39,680 nucleotides of DNA from Pseudomonadota bacterium. Its GTDB lineage: Bacteria; Pseudomonadota; Alphaproteobacteria; Caulobacterales; Aquidulcibacteraceae. How positions within the stretch are numbered: the stretch's first letter is position 1; every line of letters starts with the position of its first letter. The stretch spans positions 1 through 39,680 of the forward strand of contig JAEYPY010000063.1 in NCBI GenBank assembly GCA_023410295.1, read 5' to 3'. Under the pieces are notes generated by a model. It saw only the letters and a program-made list of their open reading frames with translations. It made no database searches and was not told the origin of the DNA. This document shows positions 7,597 to 15,540 of the stretch, piece by piece. The translations under genes and the position numbers were made by a program.

Positions 7597-8034
7597 CCAG
7601 GCGCCGGTGTTCGGCATCGACGCCCATGGCTCTTGCGGTGCGAGCGGCTCGCCTTCTTGCAGGAGTTCGATCGAGATGCCGTCGGGCGAGCGTACGAACG
7701 CCATGTGCCCGTCGCGCGGCGGGCGGTTGATAGTGACGCCGCCGTCCATGAGCTTTTGGCAGAGCGCGTAGATGTCCTTCACGCGATAGGCGAGGTGGCC
7801 GAAATTGCGCCCGCCCGCGTATTCGTGCTCGTCCCAATTATAGGTGAGTTCGACCATCGGCGCTTTGCGTTCGCGCGCGAGTTCGAGATCGTCCGGCGCG
7901 GCGAGGAAGACCAGCGTGAAGCGGCCGCGCTCGTTCTCCTTGCGGCTGATCTCGACGAGGCCGAGCTTGGTGCAGAAGAAGTCGAGCGCGGCGTCGAGGT
8001 CGCCGACGCGGATCATGGTGTGCAGGTAACGCAT
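7594..8034 (-). CDS. gloA: Lactoylglutathione lyase (glyoxalase I)
   Basis: A 146-residue vicinal-oxygen-chelate enzyme that isomerises the glutathione hemithioacetal of methylglyoxal to S-lactoylglutathione. All four metal ligands of the GloA family are at the expected places: His-5 (RYLHTMIRV), Glu-62 (VELTYNWD), His-80 (FGHLAYRV) and Glu-123 (GISIELLQ). The KLGL and ELTYNWD blocks are typical of Ni-type bacterial GloA. The start at 8034 is preceded by ACGAGGG. It is 20 bases downstream of the Nudix gene on the same strand and is probably in the same transcript. Confidence 0.94.
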   Translation of the reverse strand: MRYLHTMIRVGDLDAALDFFCTKLGLVEISRKENERGRFTLVFLAAPDDLELARERKAPMVELTYNWDEHEYAGGRNFGHLAYRVKDIYALCQKLMDGGVTINRPPRDGHMAFVRSPDGISIELLQEGEPLAPQEPWASMPNTGAW

Positions 8035-8054
8035 GGCGGCCCTCGTGCTTTGGT

Positions 8055-8525
8055 TCACCACTTAACGCTGCGCGGCGCGCCGTCAAAGACCTCGGCGAGG
8101 CGCCGGAGCGTCGCCTTGGTGACGCCTTGGGGCAGGGCGTGGCGTGGAAAGAAGCCGCGCTCCAAGATTTCGCGGCCAGGGCGCGGTGTGCACGGGCGCC
8201 AGGTTTTGACGCGCAAGAGCACGATGTGGTCGTTGCGGAAGGCGGTATTGAGGTAGATGCCGAACACGTCCGGATCGCCGATAGCTTCGACGCCGCCTTC
8301 TTCTGCCAGTTCGCGCATCGCCGCCTCGGCGACGGCCTCGCCGTGTTCGACACCGCCGCCCGGCATGTGCCAGCCTTTGACGTAGCTGTGCTTGACTAAC
8401 AGCACGCGGCCCTGATCGTCGGTCGCCAGAACGCGCGTGCCGATGGTGAGCGGGCGGCTGAGGCGCCACCACGAACGGAAGATGGGCGTGATCACAGGCT
8501 CGAGTCTGGTGCGCCAATTGCTCAT
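8055..8525 (-). CDS. Nudix hydrolase
   Basis: A 156-residue Nudix-family pyrophosphohydrolase. The complete Nudix box GX5EX7REUXEEXGU occupies residues 57-79 (Gly-57, Glu-63, REL at 71-73, EE at 75-76, GV at 78-79). The segment HSYVKGWHMPGGGV before it is typical of the ADP-ribose/NTP hydrolase branch, but the substrate cannot be read from the sequence. The start MSNWRTR follows GCAGGG. It is the first gene of a short minus-strand unit with gloA. Confidence 0.9.
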   Translation of the reverse strand: MSNWRTRLEPVITPIFRSWWRLSRPLTIGTRVLATDDQGRVLLVKHSYVKGWHMPGGGVEHGEAVAEAAMRELAEEGGVEAIGDPDVFGIYLNTAFRNDHIVLLRVKTWRPCTPRPGREILERGFFPRHALPQGVTKATLRRLAEVFDGAPRSVKW

Positions 8526-8678
8526 ACGTGCCCTGCGATCGTGGGTAAGCGTGGCGCCGATAGCGGCGCGAATGCGATTCAAGCGCTTGATTTAGAACAG
8601 GCTCGCGATTTCGTGAACGCGGAAGCAAATTCTCGATTACACTGCGAGTTCCGCTTGCACTGAGGCGACACCGTTGTC

Positions 8679-9515
8679 ATGCGCGCGCCAATGAAAAAGT
8701 TTCAGCTTCCGCCGCCCAAACTGCTCGGCGGCCCATACGTCATGGGCATTCTCAACGTGACGCCGGATTCCTTCTCCGACGGGGGCGAGCATGACGGCGC
8801 AGCCGCGCCGCACGCGCTGCGCATGCTCGAAGAGGGCGCGGACATTATCGATGTCGGCGGAGAATCAACGCGGCCGGGCGCGGCGCCGCTCGATGCGCAG
8901 GAAGAGATTGCACGCGTGGTGCCGGTCATCGCCGCGCTGCGGTCCGCGACCGATGCGCCGATCTCGATCGACACGATGAAGCCGGCGGTGGCGATGGCGG
9001 CGATGGCCGCGGGCGCCAATATGTGGAACGACGTCAACGCGCTGCGCGCGCCGGGCGCGCTGGAGACGGCGGCGTCGCTGCATCGCCCGGTCGTGCTGAT
9101 GCACATGCTGGGTGAGCCGCGCACGATGCAGAACAATCCCGTTTATCAAGACGTGGTCGGCGAAGTGATCGCCTATCTGCGCGAGCGCATTGCCGCGGCC
9201 GAAGCGGTGGGCGTCACGGATATCTGGGTCGATCCCGGCATCGGTTTCGGCAAGACGCTGGAGCACAATTTGGCGCTTCTGAACGCGGTGGCGCGGATTG
9301 GCGACGAGACGCGCAAACCCGTTCTGGCGGGCGCCTCGCGCAAGCGCTTCATCCAGGGCATCGACCCGCGCGCGACGGATGCCCGCCGCAGCCGGCTCGG
9401 TGGCTCGGTGGCGGCGGCGGTCATCGCCGCGCAGCACAATGCGGCGATGGTGCGTGTGCACGACGTGGCTGAGACGGTGCAAGCGCTCAAAGTCTGGCGC
9501 GCGGCGCTGGGCTAA
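8679..9515 (+). CDS. folP: Dihydropteroate synthase
   Basis: A 278-residue TIM-barrel enzyme of folate synthesis that condenses pABA with 6-hydroxymethyl-dihydropterin pyrophosphate; target of sulphonamides. Family motifs: GILNVTPDSFSDGG (23-36), DVGGESTRPGA (58-68), ISIDT, NDVNAL, LMHMLGEPRTMQ, DPGIGFGKT, LAGASRKRFI and RVHDV. An ATG four codons later is an equally possible start. The stop TAA overlaps the stop of the convergent gene on the other strand (shared bases CTAA). folE, an earlier step of the same pathway, lies about 27 kb further along. Confidence 0.96.
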   Translation: MRAPMKKFQLPPPKLLGGPYVMGILNVTPDSFSDGGEHDGAAAPHALRMLEEGADIIDVGGESTRPGAAPLDAQEEIARVVPVIAALRSATDAPISIDTMKPAVAMAAMAAGANMWNDVNALRAPGALETAASLHRPVVLMHMLGEPRTMQNNPVYQDVVGEVIAYLRERIAAAEAVGVTDIWVDPGIGFGKTLEHNLALLNAVARIGDETRKPVLAGASRKRFIQGIDPRATDARRSRLGGSVAAAVIAAQHNAAMVRVHDVAETVQALKVWRAALG

Positions 9516-9846
9516 GTTTTCGCTGGCTTAGTGATAGTCCAGCTGGAGACGAAATCGGGATTGACAACAACCTCGCCAGTGGAGCGCAGGCGATAGTCGC
9601 CCGGACTCGCTGGCTCAAACGAGCGCAGGTCCGGCGGGAGCCAGTAGCTCTCGCCGGCGAATGTCCCTCAAGGTCGATGCAAACGCCGCGATCGGGATCG
9701 GCGACGCTGACCCGGCCGTGTATCTGGTGTTGCGAGACGAGCTCGCCATTGGCGTCGAGCGTCGTGATGCCGACGAGAACGTAGGCGCTGCGAAGCGCTT
9801 CGGCGGTTTCTTCATCCCAGAGAGGCGGTTCGGCAGGATCGCTCAT
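9512..9846 (-). pseudogene. Frameshifted small conserved gene (or sequencing error)
   Basis: Read from the ATG at 9846 the protein is MSDPAEPPLWDEETAEAL..., LVGITTLDANGELVSQHQIHGRV, ...GVCIDLEG, after which the frame becomes arginine-rich nonsense. One base inserted at about 9661-9668 (GAGGGACA on the minus strand) restores a sensible C-terminus: TFAGESYWLPPDLRSFEP, then GDYRLRSTGEVVVNPDF and WTITKPAKT to a TAG at 9512-9514. The repaired protein would be 111 residues and reads as one compact beta-rich domain. The GGG run at the break suits a one-base deletion or a homopolymer error. I do not know a name for the family. Confidence 0.72.
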
Positions 9847-9877
9847 GCTGCACTTCTAGCCGCGCGGGGCGTTAGAC

Positions 9878-9885
9878 GCTATCTC
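9878..9885 (+). promoter_or_regulatory. Candidate -10 element of thiD
   Basis: GCTATCTC resembles GCTANAWC, the -10 consensus I recall for Caulobacter housekeeping promoters (7 of 8). It ends 6 bases before the thiD ATG, which has no ribosome-binding site, so the transcript may be leaderless. No clear -35 was found. Confidence 0.35.
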
Positions 9886-9891
9886 GGGCCC

Positions 9892-10701
9892 ATGAGCACA
9901 CGCAAAGGCCGCGTCCTGATTATCGCCGGTTCGGATTCTGGCGGCGGCGCGGGCATCCAGGCGGACATCAAGACGGTGACCGTGCTGGGCGGTTACGCGA
10001 TGACGGCGATCACGGCTGTCACCGTGCAGAATACGCTTGGCGTCACGGACGTGTACGCGATCCCGCCGAATATCGTGCGCGCGCAGATCGAAGCGGTGAT
10101 GGGCGATATCGGCGCCGATGTCTGGAAGCTCGGCATGCTGGGTTCGGCAGAGCACGTGCGCGCGGTGCTGGAGAGCTGGCAGGAGATCGGCAAGACGACG
10201 CCCGTCGTGCTCGATCCGGTGATGATCGCCAAGGGCGGCGCGGCGCTTCTGAGTGAGGACGCGATCGCCGTGATCCGTGATGAACTGATGCCGATCGCGG
10301 CCATTGTCACGCCGAACGCGCCGGAAGCGGAGGCGCTGACGGGCGTCGAAGTGCGCGGTCTCGACGGGCAGATCGAAGCGGCGGAGATCCTGGTCGAGCA
10401 GCTCGGCGCCTGGTCGGCGCTGGTGAAGGGCGGGCACATCGAAGGCGAGATCGTCCGCGACGTGCTGTTGACGCGCGAAGGCTACCGCGTGTTCGAAAGC
10501 CCGCGCATCGACACGCGGGCGACGCACGGCACCGGCTGCACGTTGGCCTCGGCGATTGCCGCGCACATGGCGCTGGGCGTCGGGCTCACGGACGCGGTGG
10601 AAAAGGCGCGCGCGTATCTGATGGAAGCGATCCGCCATGCGCCTGGGCTGGGCCAAGGGCACGGGCCGCTCGGGCACAACTGGCCGGTCAAGCTCGCCTG
10701 A
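9892..10701 (+). CDS. thiD: Hydroxymethylpyrimidine/phosphomethylpyrimidine kinase
   Basis: A 269-residue ribokinase-fold enzyme that phosphorylates HMP and HMP-phosphate to HMP-pyrophosphate for thiamine synthesis. Motifs: IAGSDSGGGAGIQADIKT (about 10-27), TAVTVQNTLGV, KLGMLGS, VVLDPVMIAKGG, TPNAPEAEALTG, ALVKGGH and the anion-hole sequence THGTGCTLASAIA. Length is normal. The start MSTRKGR has no Shine-Dalgarno sequence. No TPP riboswitch or other thiamine gene is visible nearby. Confidence 0.95.
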   Translation: MSTRKGRVLIIAGSDSGGGAGIQADIKTVTVLGGYAMTAITAVTVQNTLGVTDVYAIPPNIVRAQIEAVMGDIGADVWKLGMLGSAEHVRAVLESWQEIGKTTPVVLDPVMIAKGGAALLSEDAIAVIRDELMPIAAIVTPNAPEAEALTGVEVRGLDGQIEAAEILVEQLGAWSALVKGGHIEGEIVRDVLLTREGYRVFESPRIDTRATHGTGCTLASAIAAHMALGVGLTDAVEKARAYLMEAIRHAPGLGQGHGPLGHNWPVKLA

Positions 10702-10736
10702 GAGGCGAGCGCGGTTCACCCTAAACCGGCGCAGGC

Positions 10737-10758
10737 GCTGGCGCGTTCGCGCGCCAGC
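10737..10758 (+). terminator. Strong UUCG-loop hairpin between thiD and the PhzF-like gene
   Basis: A perfect 9-bp stem GCTGGCGCG (10737-10745) with CGCGCCAGC (10750-10758), capped by TTCG. It lies 35 bases after thiD and 16 bases before the next start. There is no T run, so it may be a leader or processing hairpin rather than a terminator. Confidence 0.45.
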
Positions 10759-10774
10759 CTTCATATCAACCATA

Positions 10775-11809
10775 ATGAAAATCTGGATCGTCCACGCCTT
10801 CACGGACCGTGTCTTCACCGGCAACCCGGCCGCGGTGGTGCCGCTGGAGCGCTGGCTGCCGGACGCCGTGCTGCAGGCGATCGCCACCGAAAACAAGCTC
10901 AGCGAAACCGCGTTCGTCGTGCCAACGGGGCTCAAGGGCAATTACCAGCTGCGCTGGTTTACGCCGGCGACGGAAGTGCCGCTCTGCGGGCACGCGACGC
11001 TGGCGGCCGGGGCGGTGCTGTTGAGCGAAGTTGAGCCGGAGCTCGAGCTTGTGGTGTTCGACACGCACGCGGGCGCGCTGATCGTGCGCAACACGCCAGA
11101 AGGCTACACGCTCGATCTGCCGCGCAAGCAGCGCACACCGTGGACGCCTGGCGATGACGTGAGCCAGCTCTTGGGCGGGGTGGAGATCGTCGATGCGTTT
11201 ATCGGCGAGTACGCCAATCTCGTGGTTGAGGATGAGGCGACGCTGCGCGGGCTGAAGCCGGATGCGGCAGCGCTCAACCGCGTGATCCGCGGGCCGCGGC
11301 AGGGTAATCTCGTGGTTTCCGCGCCGGCGGATGAAGGCAAGCCATACGATTTCGTGCAGCGTTTCTTCGCGCCTGGCGTCGGCATCGAGGAAGATCCGGT
11401 GACGGGTTCGGCCTTCGCCGATGCCGCACCCTATTGGTGCGACCGCTTCGATATGGAGAGTGTGGTCGGCGCGCAGGCAAGCAAGCGCGGCGGCTTCACC
11501 CGCGCGATCCAGACGCTGTCGAGCGTGCGCCTGTTGGGGCAGGTGGCGGTGTATCTGCGCGGTGAACTCGATCCGGCGCTGGCGCGGCTGCACAACCGGC
11601 TCGAAGAACATCCCGAAGCGCCCAAGCGCAAGAAGCGCCGTTCGCGTAAGGAAAAGCAGCTGCCGGCGTTGTTCGAAGATCCGATGCTGCCGGGGCTGGA
11701 AGAGGCGCCGGTGGAGGCTGACGGCGACGCGCTGCGCCCGCCGGCCTCACATCCGACGCCCCCGGAGCTCAACGATCCGCCTGCGCCGCGGATCGTGGTG
11801 ACGAAGTAG
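10775..11809 (+). CDS. PhzF family isomerase-like protein with basic C-terminal extension
   Basis: A 344-residue protein whose first roughly 280 residues are a PhzF/diaminopimelate-epimerase-fold domain. Motifs are FTGNPAAVV, KLSETAFVV with Glu-44 at the position of the PhzF catalytic acid, WFTPATEVPLCGHATLAAG and IEEDPVTGSAF. Family members act as isomerases on small amino acid-like substrates; the substrate here is unknown. From about residue 280 the protein departs from the family: a Lys/Arg cluster (KRKKRRSRKEKQ) is followed by a proline-rich acidic tail to the end. Base composition does not change in the tail. The stop is 3 bases from that of the convergent GST gene. Confidence 0.88.
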   Translation: MKIWIVHAFTDRVFTGNPAAVVPLERWLPDAVLQAIATENKLSETAFVVPTGLKGNYQLRWFTPATEVPLCGHATLAAGAVLLSEVEPELELVVFDTHAGALIVRNTPEGYTLDLPRKQRTPWTPGDDVSQLLGGVEIVDAFIGEYANLVVEDEATLRGLKPDAAALNRVIRGPRQGNLVVSAPADEGKPYDFVQRFFAPGVGIEEDPVTGSAFADAAPYWCDRFDMESVVGAQASKRGGFTRAIQTLSSVRLLGQVAVYLRGELDPALARLHNRLEEHPEAPKRKKRRSRKEKQLPALFEDPMLPGLEEAPVEADGDALRPPASHPTPPELNDPPAPRIVVTK

Positions 11810-11812
11810 CGT

Positions 11813-12490
11813 TTAGACGCGTTCGAATTCCCGTCCTTTGAGGCTTTCCGCGAAGCCGTACATGGTCTCGTGCACGCGCTTCCAGCTCGGGAGCTTCTTC
11901 ATCGCGCCCATCCAGCGGCAGACGTTGGGGTAGTCGGCATAGGTGCAGCCGATCAATTCGCCGGCGGAGAGGAGGCCGGCGCCGAAATAGTCAGCGATCG
12001 AAATTCGGCCGTTGGCGACATAATCGTTCGCGCCGAGCATGTGCTGGTCGAGCACCTGGAGTGCGGCCTTGGTCTTTTCCTTGCCCCAAGCGACATGCAC
12101 CGCCTGCGCTTCGTCGCTCGGGCGCTTATGATGCGGGAAGATCTGTGGGTAGAGCAGGCCGTAGCCGAAATCGCGATAGAAGTTGGTGTTGAACCAATCC
12201 ATCGCCGCATCGACGCGCGCACGGTCTTCCAGCTGTGTCGGGTATTCGGCCGCATTAAAGCGCGCGGCTAGATATTTCAGGATCGCGCTGGACTCGGTCA
12301 TCTTGAACTCGCCGTCGGTTAGCGCGGGGACCTGGCCGCACGGGTTGATGGCGAGGTATTCGGGCGATTTGTGTTCGCCCTTCATCATGTCGACGATGCG
12401 CTCGGTCACCGGCAGGTTCTTTTCGGCGATGAAGAGCATGACCGGGCGCGCTGCCGTGGAGACAGGGTGAACGTGAACGGTGAGCGTCAT
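11813..12490 (-). CDS. Glutathione S-transferase family protein
   Basis: A 225-residue GST. The N-terminal thioredoxin-like domain (about 1-80) has VHPVSTAARPVMLF near the glutathione site, NPCGQVPAL with the cis-Pro, and the binding motif TESSAILKYLA. An all-helical C-terminal domain follows, with YFGAGLLSAGEL. The pattern resembles theta-like GSTs. The start at 12490 is placed by GGAGGACATTC just upstream; longer in-frame readings run through the serC leader and are rejected. It is divergent from serC. Confidence 0.92.
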   Translation of the reverse strand: MTLTVHVHPVSTAARPVMLFIAEKNLPVTERIVDMMKGEHKSPEYLAINPCGQVPALTDGEFKMTESSAILKYLAARFNAAEYPTQLEDRARVDAAMDWFNTNFYRDFGYGLLYPQIFPHHKRPSDEAQAVHVAWGKEKTKAALQVLDQHMLGANDYVANGRISIADYFGAGLLSAGELIGCTYADYPNVCRWMGAMKKLPSWKRVHETMYGFAESLKGREFERV

Positions 12491-12524
12491 GAATGTCCTC
12501 CAGATGGGCGCCATAGCGCCGCCA

Positions 12525-12630
12525 GCGCCTGTGGACAATCTGCCGCCATTGCAATTGCTCAAAAACAGGCGCAACAGCGTCGGCGGGCCATCCGCTCCCA
12601 CCGGCGGACGCCCATCTGTAAGGATGGGAG
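12525..12630 (+). promoter_or_regulatory. Structured serC leader with alternative stems
   Basis: Three stems can form upstream of serC. Stem A: GCGCCTGT (12525-12532) with ACAGGCGC (12565-12572). Stem B: GGGC..TCCGC (12585-12595) with GCGGA.GCCC (12604-12613). Stem C: CCCATC (12611-12616) with GATGGG (12623-12628), which overlaps the serC ribosome-binding site GGGAG. Stems B and C share bases 12611-12613, so they exclude one another at that point. A structured 'serC motif' is known upstream of serC in Alphaproteobacteria; I could not test whether this is an instance. Confidence 0.5.
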
Positions 12631-12638
12631 ACAAATTG

Positions 12639-13811
12639 ATGAATACCCCCGCCAAGCCGGCAGTGCGCCCGGCTGATCCCCGATTTTCTTCGGGTCCCAC
12701 CAGGAAACGTCCCGGCTGGAGCACCGATGCGCTGAACGGCGCCGTTCTCGGTCGTTCGCACCGCGCTAAAGCGGGCAAAGCCAAGCTCAAGGAAGCGATC
12801 GACCGCACGCGCGTCATCTTGGGCGTGCCGGAGACGCACAAGATCGCCATCGTGCCGGCGTCCGATACGGGCGCGGTGGAGATGGCGATGTGGTCAATGC
12901 TGGGCGCGCGCCCGGTCGACATTTTCGCCTGGGAAAGCTTCGGCGAAGAATGGGTCACCGACGCCAAGCAGCTGAAGCTCGATGCGAAGGTGCACACTGC
13001 GCCTTACGGCGCGCTGCCGGATCTGAGCGCGGCGCGGAAGGATGCCGACATCATCTTCACGCAGAACGGCACCACCTCTGGCGTGCGCGTGCCGAACTTC
13101 GATTGGATCGCCGCGGACCGCGAAGGCATCACCATCAATGATGCGACGAGCGCCGTGTTCGCCCAGCCGATCGATTGGGCCAAGTGCGATGTGACGACCT
13201 TCTCCTGGCAGAAGGTGCTGGGCGGGGAAGCCGCGCACGGGATGATGATCCTTTCTCCCCGCGCCATCGCGCGGCTCGAGAGTTACACCCCCGATCGCCC
13301 GCTGCCGAAGATTTTCCGCCTGACCAAGAAGGGCAAGGTGGACATGGAGGTGTTCGAGGGCTCGACGATCAACACGCCGTCCTTGCTTGCGACGGAAGAT
13401 TATATCGACGCGCTTAAATGGGCCGAGAGTATTGGCGGGCTCGATGCGCTGATGGCGCGGGCCAATGCGAACACGAAAGTGCTGGCCGATTGGGCGGGGA
13501 AGACGGCTTGGGTCGATTTTTTGGCGTCCGATGCGGCGACGCGTTCGAACACCAGCGTATGTCTCAAGGTTGTCGATCCGCGGGTGACGGCGCTCGACGA
13601 TGCGGCGCAGGCGGAGTTTGCGAAGAAGTTCGCAGCGCTCTTGGAGAAAGAGGGCGCGGCGCTCGATGCGGCGTCCTACCGCGCCGCGCCGCCGGGCTTG
13701 CGCATCTGGTGCGGCGGCACGGTCGAGGCGGGCGATGTCGAAGCGCTGACGCCTTGGCTGGATTGGGCGTTTGAAACGCTCGTGGCCGAACTCGCGGAGA
13801 GAGCCGCCTAG
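12639..13811 (+). CDS. serC: Phosphoserine aminotransferase
   Basis: A 390-residue PLP enzyme that makes 3-phosphoserine from 3-phosphohydroxypyruvate and glutamate. It belongs to the alphaproteobacterial type: N-terminus PADPRFSSGPTRKRPGW, GRSHR, then FTQNGTTSGVRVPN, INDATSAVFAQ and the PLP lysine in FSWQKVLGGEAAHGM (Lys-192). It ends with the typical GLRIWCGGTV block. The start at 12639 follows GGGAG; upstream in-frame codons lie inside the structured leader. serA follows after a repeat-filled gap of about 150 bases, so the two form a serine-synthesis unit. Confidence 0.95.
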   Translation: MNTPAKPAVRPADPRFSSGPTRKRPGWSTDALNGAVLGRSHRAKAGKAKLKEAIDRTRVILGVPETHKIAIVPASDTGAVEMAMWSMLGARPVDIFAWESFGEEWVTDAKQLKLDAKVHTAPYGALPDLSAARKDADIIFTQNGTTSGVRVPNFDWIAADREGITINDATSAVFAQPIDWAKCDVTTFSWQKVLGGEAAHGMMILSPRAIARLESYTPDRPLPKIFRLTKKGKVDMEVFEGSTINTPSLLATEDYIDALKWAESIGGLDALMARANANTKVLADWAGKTAWVDFLASDAATRSNTSVCLKVVDPRVTALDDAAQAEFAKKFAALLEKEGAALDAASYRAAPPGLRIWCGGTVEAGDVEALTPWLDWAFETLVAELAERAA

Positions 13812-13817
13812 TTTCGT

Positions 13818-13946
13818 GCTCCTCCGCTTGCGGGGGAGCTGTCAGATCGCGAAGCGAGCTGACTGAGGGGGCGGTGCGCTGCCGGCGCCCGAATATCCCC
13901 CTCCTGCTCGCTTCGTTCGCGACCTCCCCCGCGTGCGGGGGAGGAG
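13818..13946. repeat. Palindromic repeat between serC and serA
   Basis: Two inverted arms (about 13818-13870 and 13896-13946). Left arm reads CTCCTCCGCTTGCGGGGGAG followed by GCGAAGCGAGCTGACTGAGGGGG; the right arm is its inverted, imperfect copy ending CCCCCGCGTGCGGGGGAGGAG. Each arm also contains a short palindrome (CCCCCGCnnGCGGGGG). It is a typical alphaproteobacterial dispersed intergenic element. Its right edge lies 13 bases from the serA start and supplies a GGGGGAGGAG purine tract. Confidence 0.8.
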
Positions 13947-13959
13947 TGGAGTGAATGAA

Positions 13960-15540
13960 ATGCCCAAGGTCCTTATCAGTGACGAACTCAGCCAAGCCGC
14001 GATCGACATTTTCAGGTCGCGCGGGATCGAGGTGGATTTTCTGCCGCAAGTCGGGCCCGACGCGGCCAAGCTGAAGGAGATCATCGGCAAGTACGATGGC
14101 CTCGCCATTCGTTCGGCCACGAAGGTGAAGCCGGACATCATCGCCGCGGCGACGAATCTCAAAGTCATCGGCCGCGCCGGCATCGGCGTTGACAATGTCG
14201 ATATCCCGGCGGCGACGGCGAAGGGCATCGTGGTCATGAACACGCCGTTCGGCAATTCGATCACCACGGCCGAGCACGCCATTGCGCTCATGTTCGCGGC
14301 GGCGCGGCAGGTGCCGGAGGCGAACGCATCAACGCAAGCCGGCAAGTGGGAAAAGAACCGGTTCATGGGCCGCGAACTCTACGCCAAGACGCTGGGGCTG
14401 ATCGGCTGCGGCAATATCGGCGGCATCGTTGCCGATCGTGCGCTGGGGCTGAAGATGAAGGTGGTGGCGTACGATCCCTTCCTCAGCCACGAGCGGGCGC
14501 TGCAGATCGGCGTGGAGAAGGTCGAGCTCGAAGAGCTGCTCGCGCGCGCGGACATCATCTCGCTTCACACGCCGCTGACGGAGAAGACCAAAAACATCCT
14601 GAGCCGCGAGAACATCGCCAAGACCAAGCCGGGCATCATCATCGTCAACGCTGCGCGCGGCGGGCTGGTTGATGAGGCGGCGCTGCGCGAGGCGTTGGAA
14701 AGCGGACACGTGGCGGCGGCGGCGTTCGATGTGTTCACGGTCGAGCCGGCCAAGGAAAACCCGCTATTTGGCGCGCCGAATTTTATCGCAACGCCGCACC
14801 TGGGCGCTTCGACCAACGAAGCGCAGGAGAACGTCGCGCTCCAGGTGGCCGAGCAGATGAGCGATTATCTGCTGACGGGCGCCGTCACCAACGCGCTCAA
14901 CATGCCGTCGATCACGGCTGAAGAGGCTCCGCGTTTGAAGCCGTTTGCGGCGCTGGCGGAGAAGCTGGGCGCGTTCGCCGGGCAGATTGTCGATGAAGGC
15001 CTGGACGAGGTCGAGATCGAGTATGAGGGCGACGTCACCAAGCTCAACATGAAGCCGCTGACGGCGGCGGCGCTGGCGGGGCTGCTGCGGCCATTGCTGC
15101 AGGACGTGAATGTCGTCTCCGCGCCGGCGCTGCTGAAAGAACGCGGCGCGGCGCTGACGGAAAGCACGCGCGATGCTTCGCCCACGTATGACAGCCTCAT
15201 CCGCGTCAAGGTGAAGACCGGCGGCGGCTGGCGCACGCTGGCGGGCGCGGTGATCGCCGGCCAGCCGCGCATCGTCGAAGTCAAAGGCATGTCGCTCGAA
15301 GCGCCGTTTCATCCCGCGACGCTTTACATCAACAATTCCGACAAGCCCGGCTTCATCGGAGCGCTCGGCATGCTGCTGGGCGAAGCCGGCGTCAACATCG
15401 CGACCTTCCACCTGGGCCGTGAAGGCGCGGGCGCGGAGGCGATTGCGCTCATCGGTATCGACCAACCGCCGGCGGACAGCGTGATGGAGGCGATCAAGGC
15501 GCTGCCGCACGTGCGCTACGCGAAGTTGTTGCGGTTCTGA
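13960..15540 (+). CDS. serA: D-3-phosphoglycerate dehydrogenase
   Basis: A 526-residue enzyme for the first step of serine synthesis, oxidising 3-phosphoglycerate with NAD. It is the long (type I) form. The split substrate domain and the NAD-binding domain (about 100-290) show GLIGCGNIGG near residue 146, the INAARGGLVDE Arg, FTVEP Glu and TPHLGAST His. An allosteric substrate-binding region (about 320-440) and a C-terminal ACT domain (about 455-526, beginning YINNSDKPGFIGALG) follow. The start MPKVLIS has GGAG eight bases upstream. The last 25 bases overlap the 3' end of the convergent CPBP gene. Confidence 0.96.
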   Translation: MPKVLISDELSQAAIDIFRSRGIEVDFLPQVGPDAAKLKEIIGKYDGLAIRSATKVKPDIIAAATNLKVIGRAGIGVDNVDIPAATAKGIVVMNTPFGNSITTAEHAIALMFAAARQVPEANASTQAGKWEKNRFMGRELYAKTLGLIGCGNIGGIVADRALGLKMKVVAYDPFLSHERALQIGVEKVELEELLARADIISLHTPLTEKTKNILSRENIAKTKPGIIIVNAARGGLVDEAALREALESGHVAAAAFDVFTVEPAKENPLFGAPNFIATPHLGASTNEAQENVALQVAEQMSDYLLTGAVTNALNMPSITAEEAPRLKPFAALAEKLGAFAGQIVDEGLDEVEIEYEGDVTKLNMKPLTAAALAGLLRPLLQDVNVVSAPALLKERGAALTESTRDASPTYDSLIRVKVKTGGGWRTLAGAVIAGQPRIVEVKGMSLEAPFHPATLYINNSDKPGFIGALGMLLGEAGVNIATFHLGREGAGAEAIALIGIDQPPADSVMEAIKALPHVRYAKLLRF

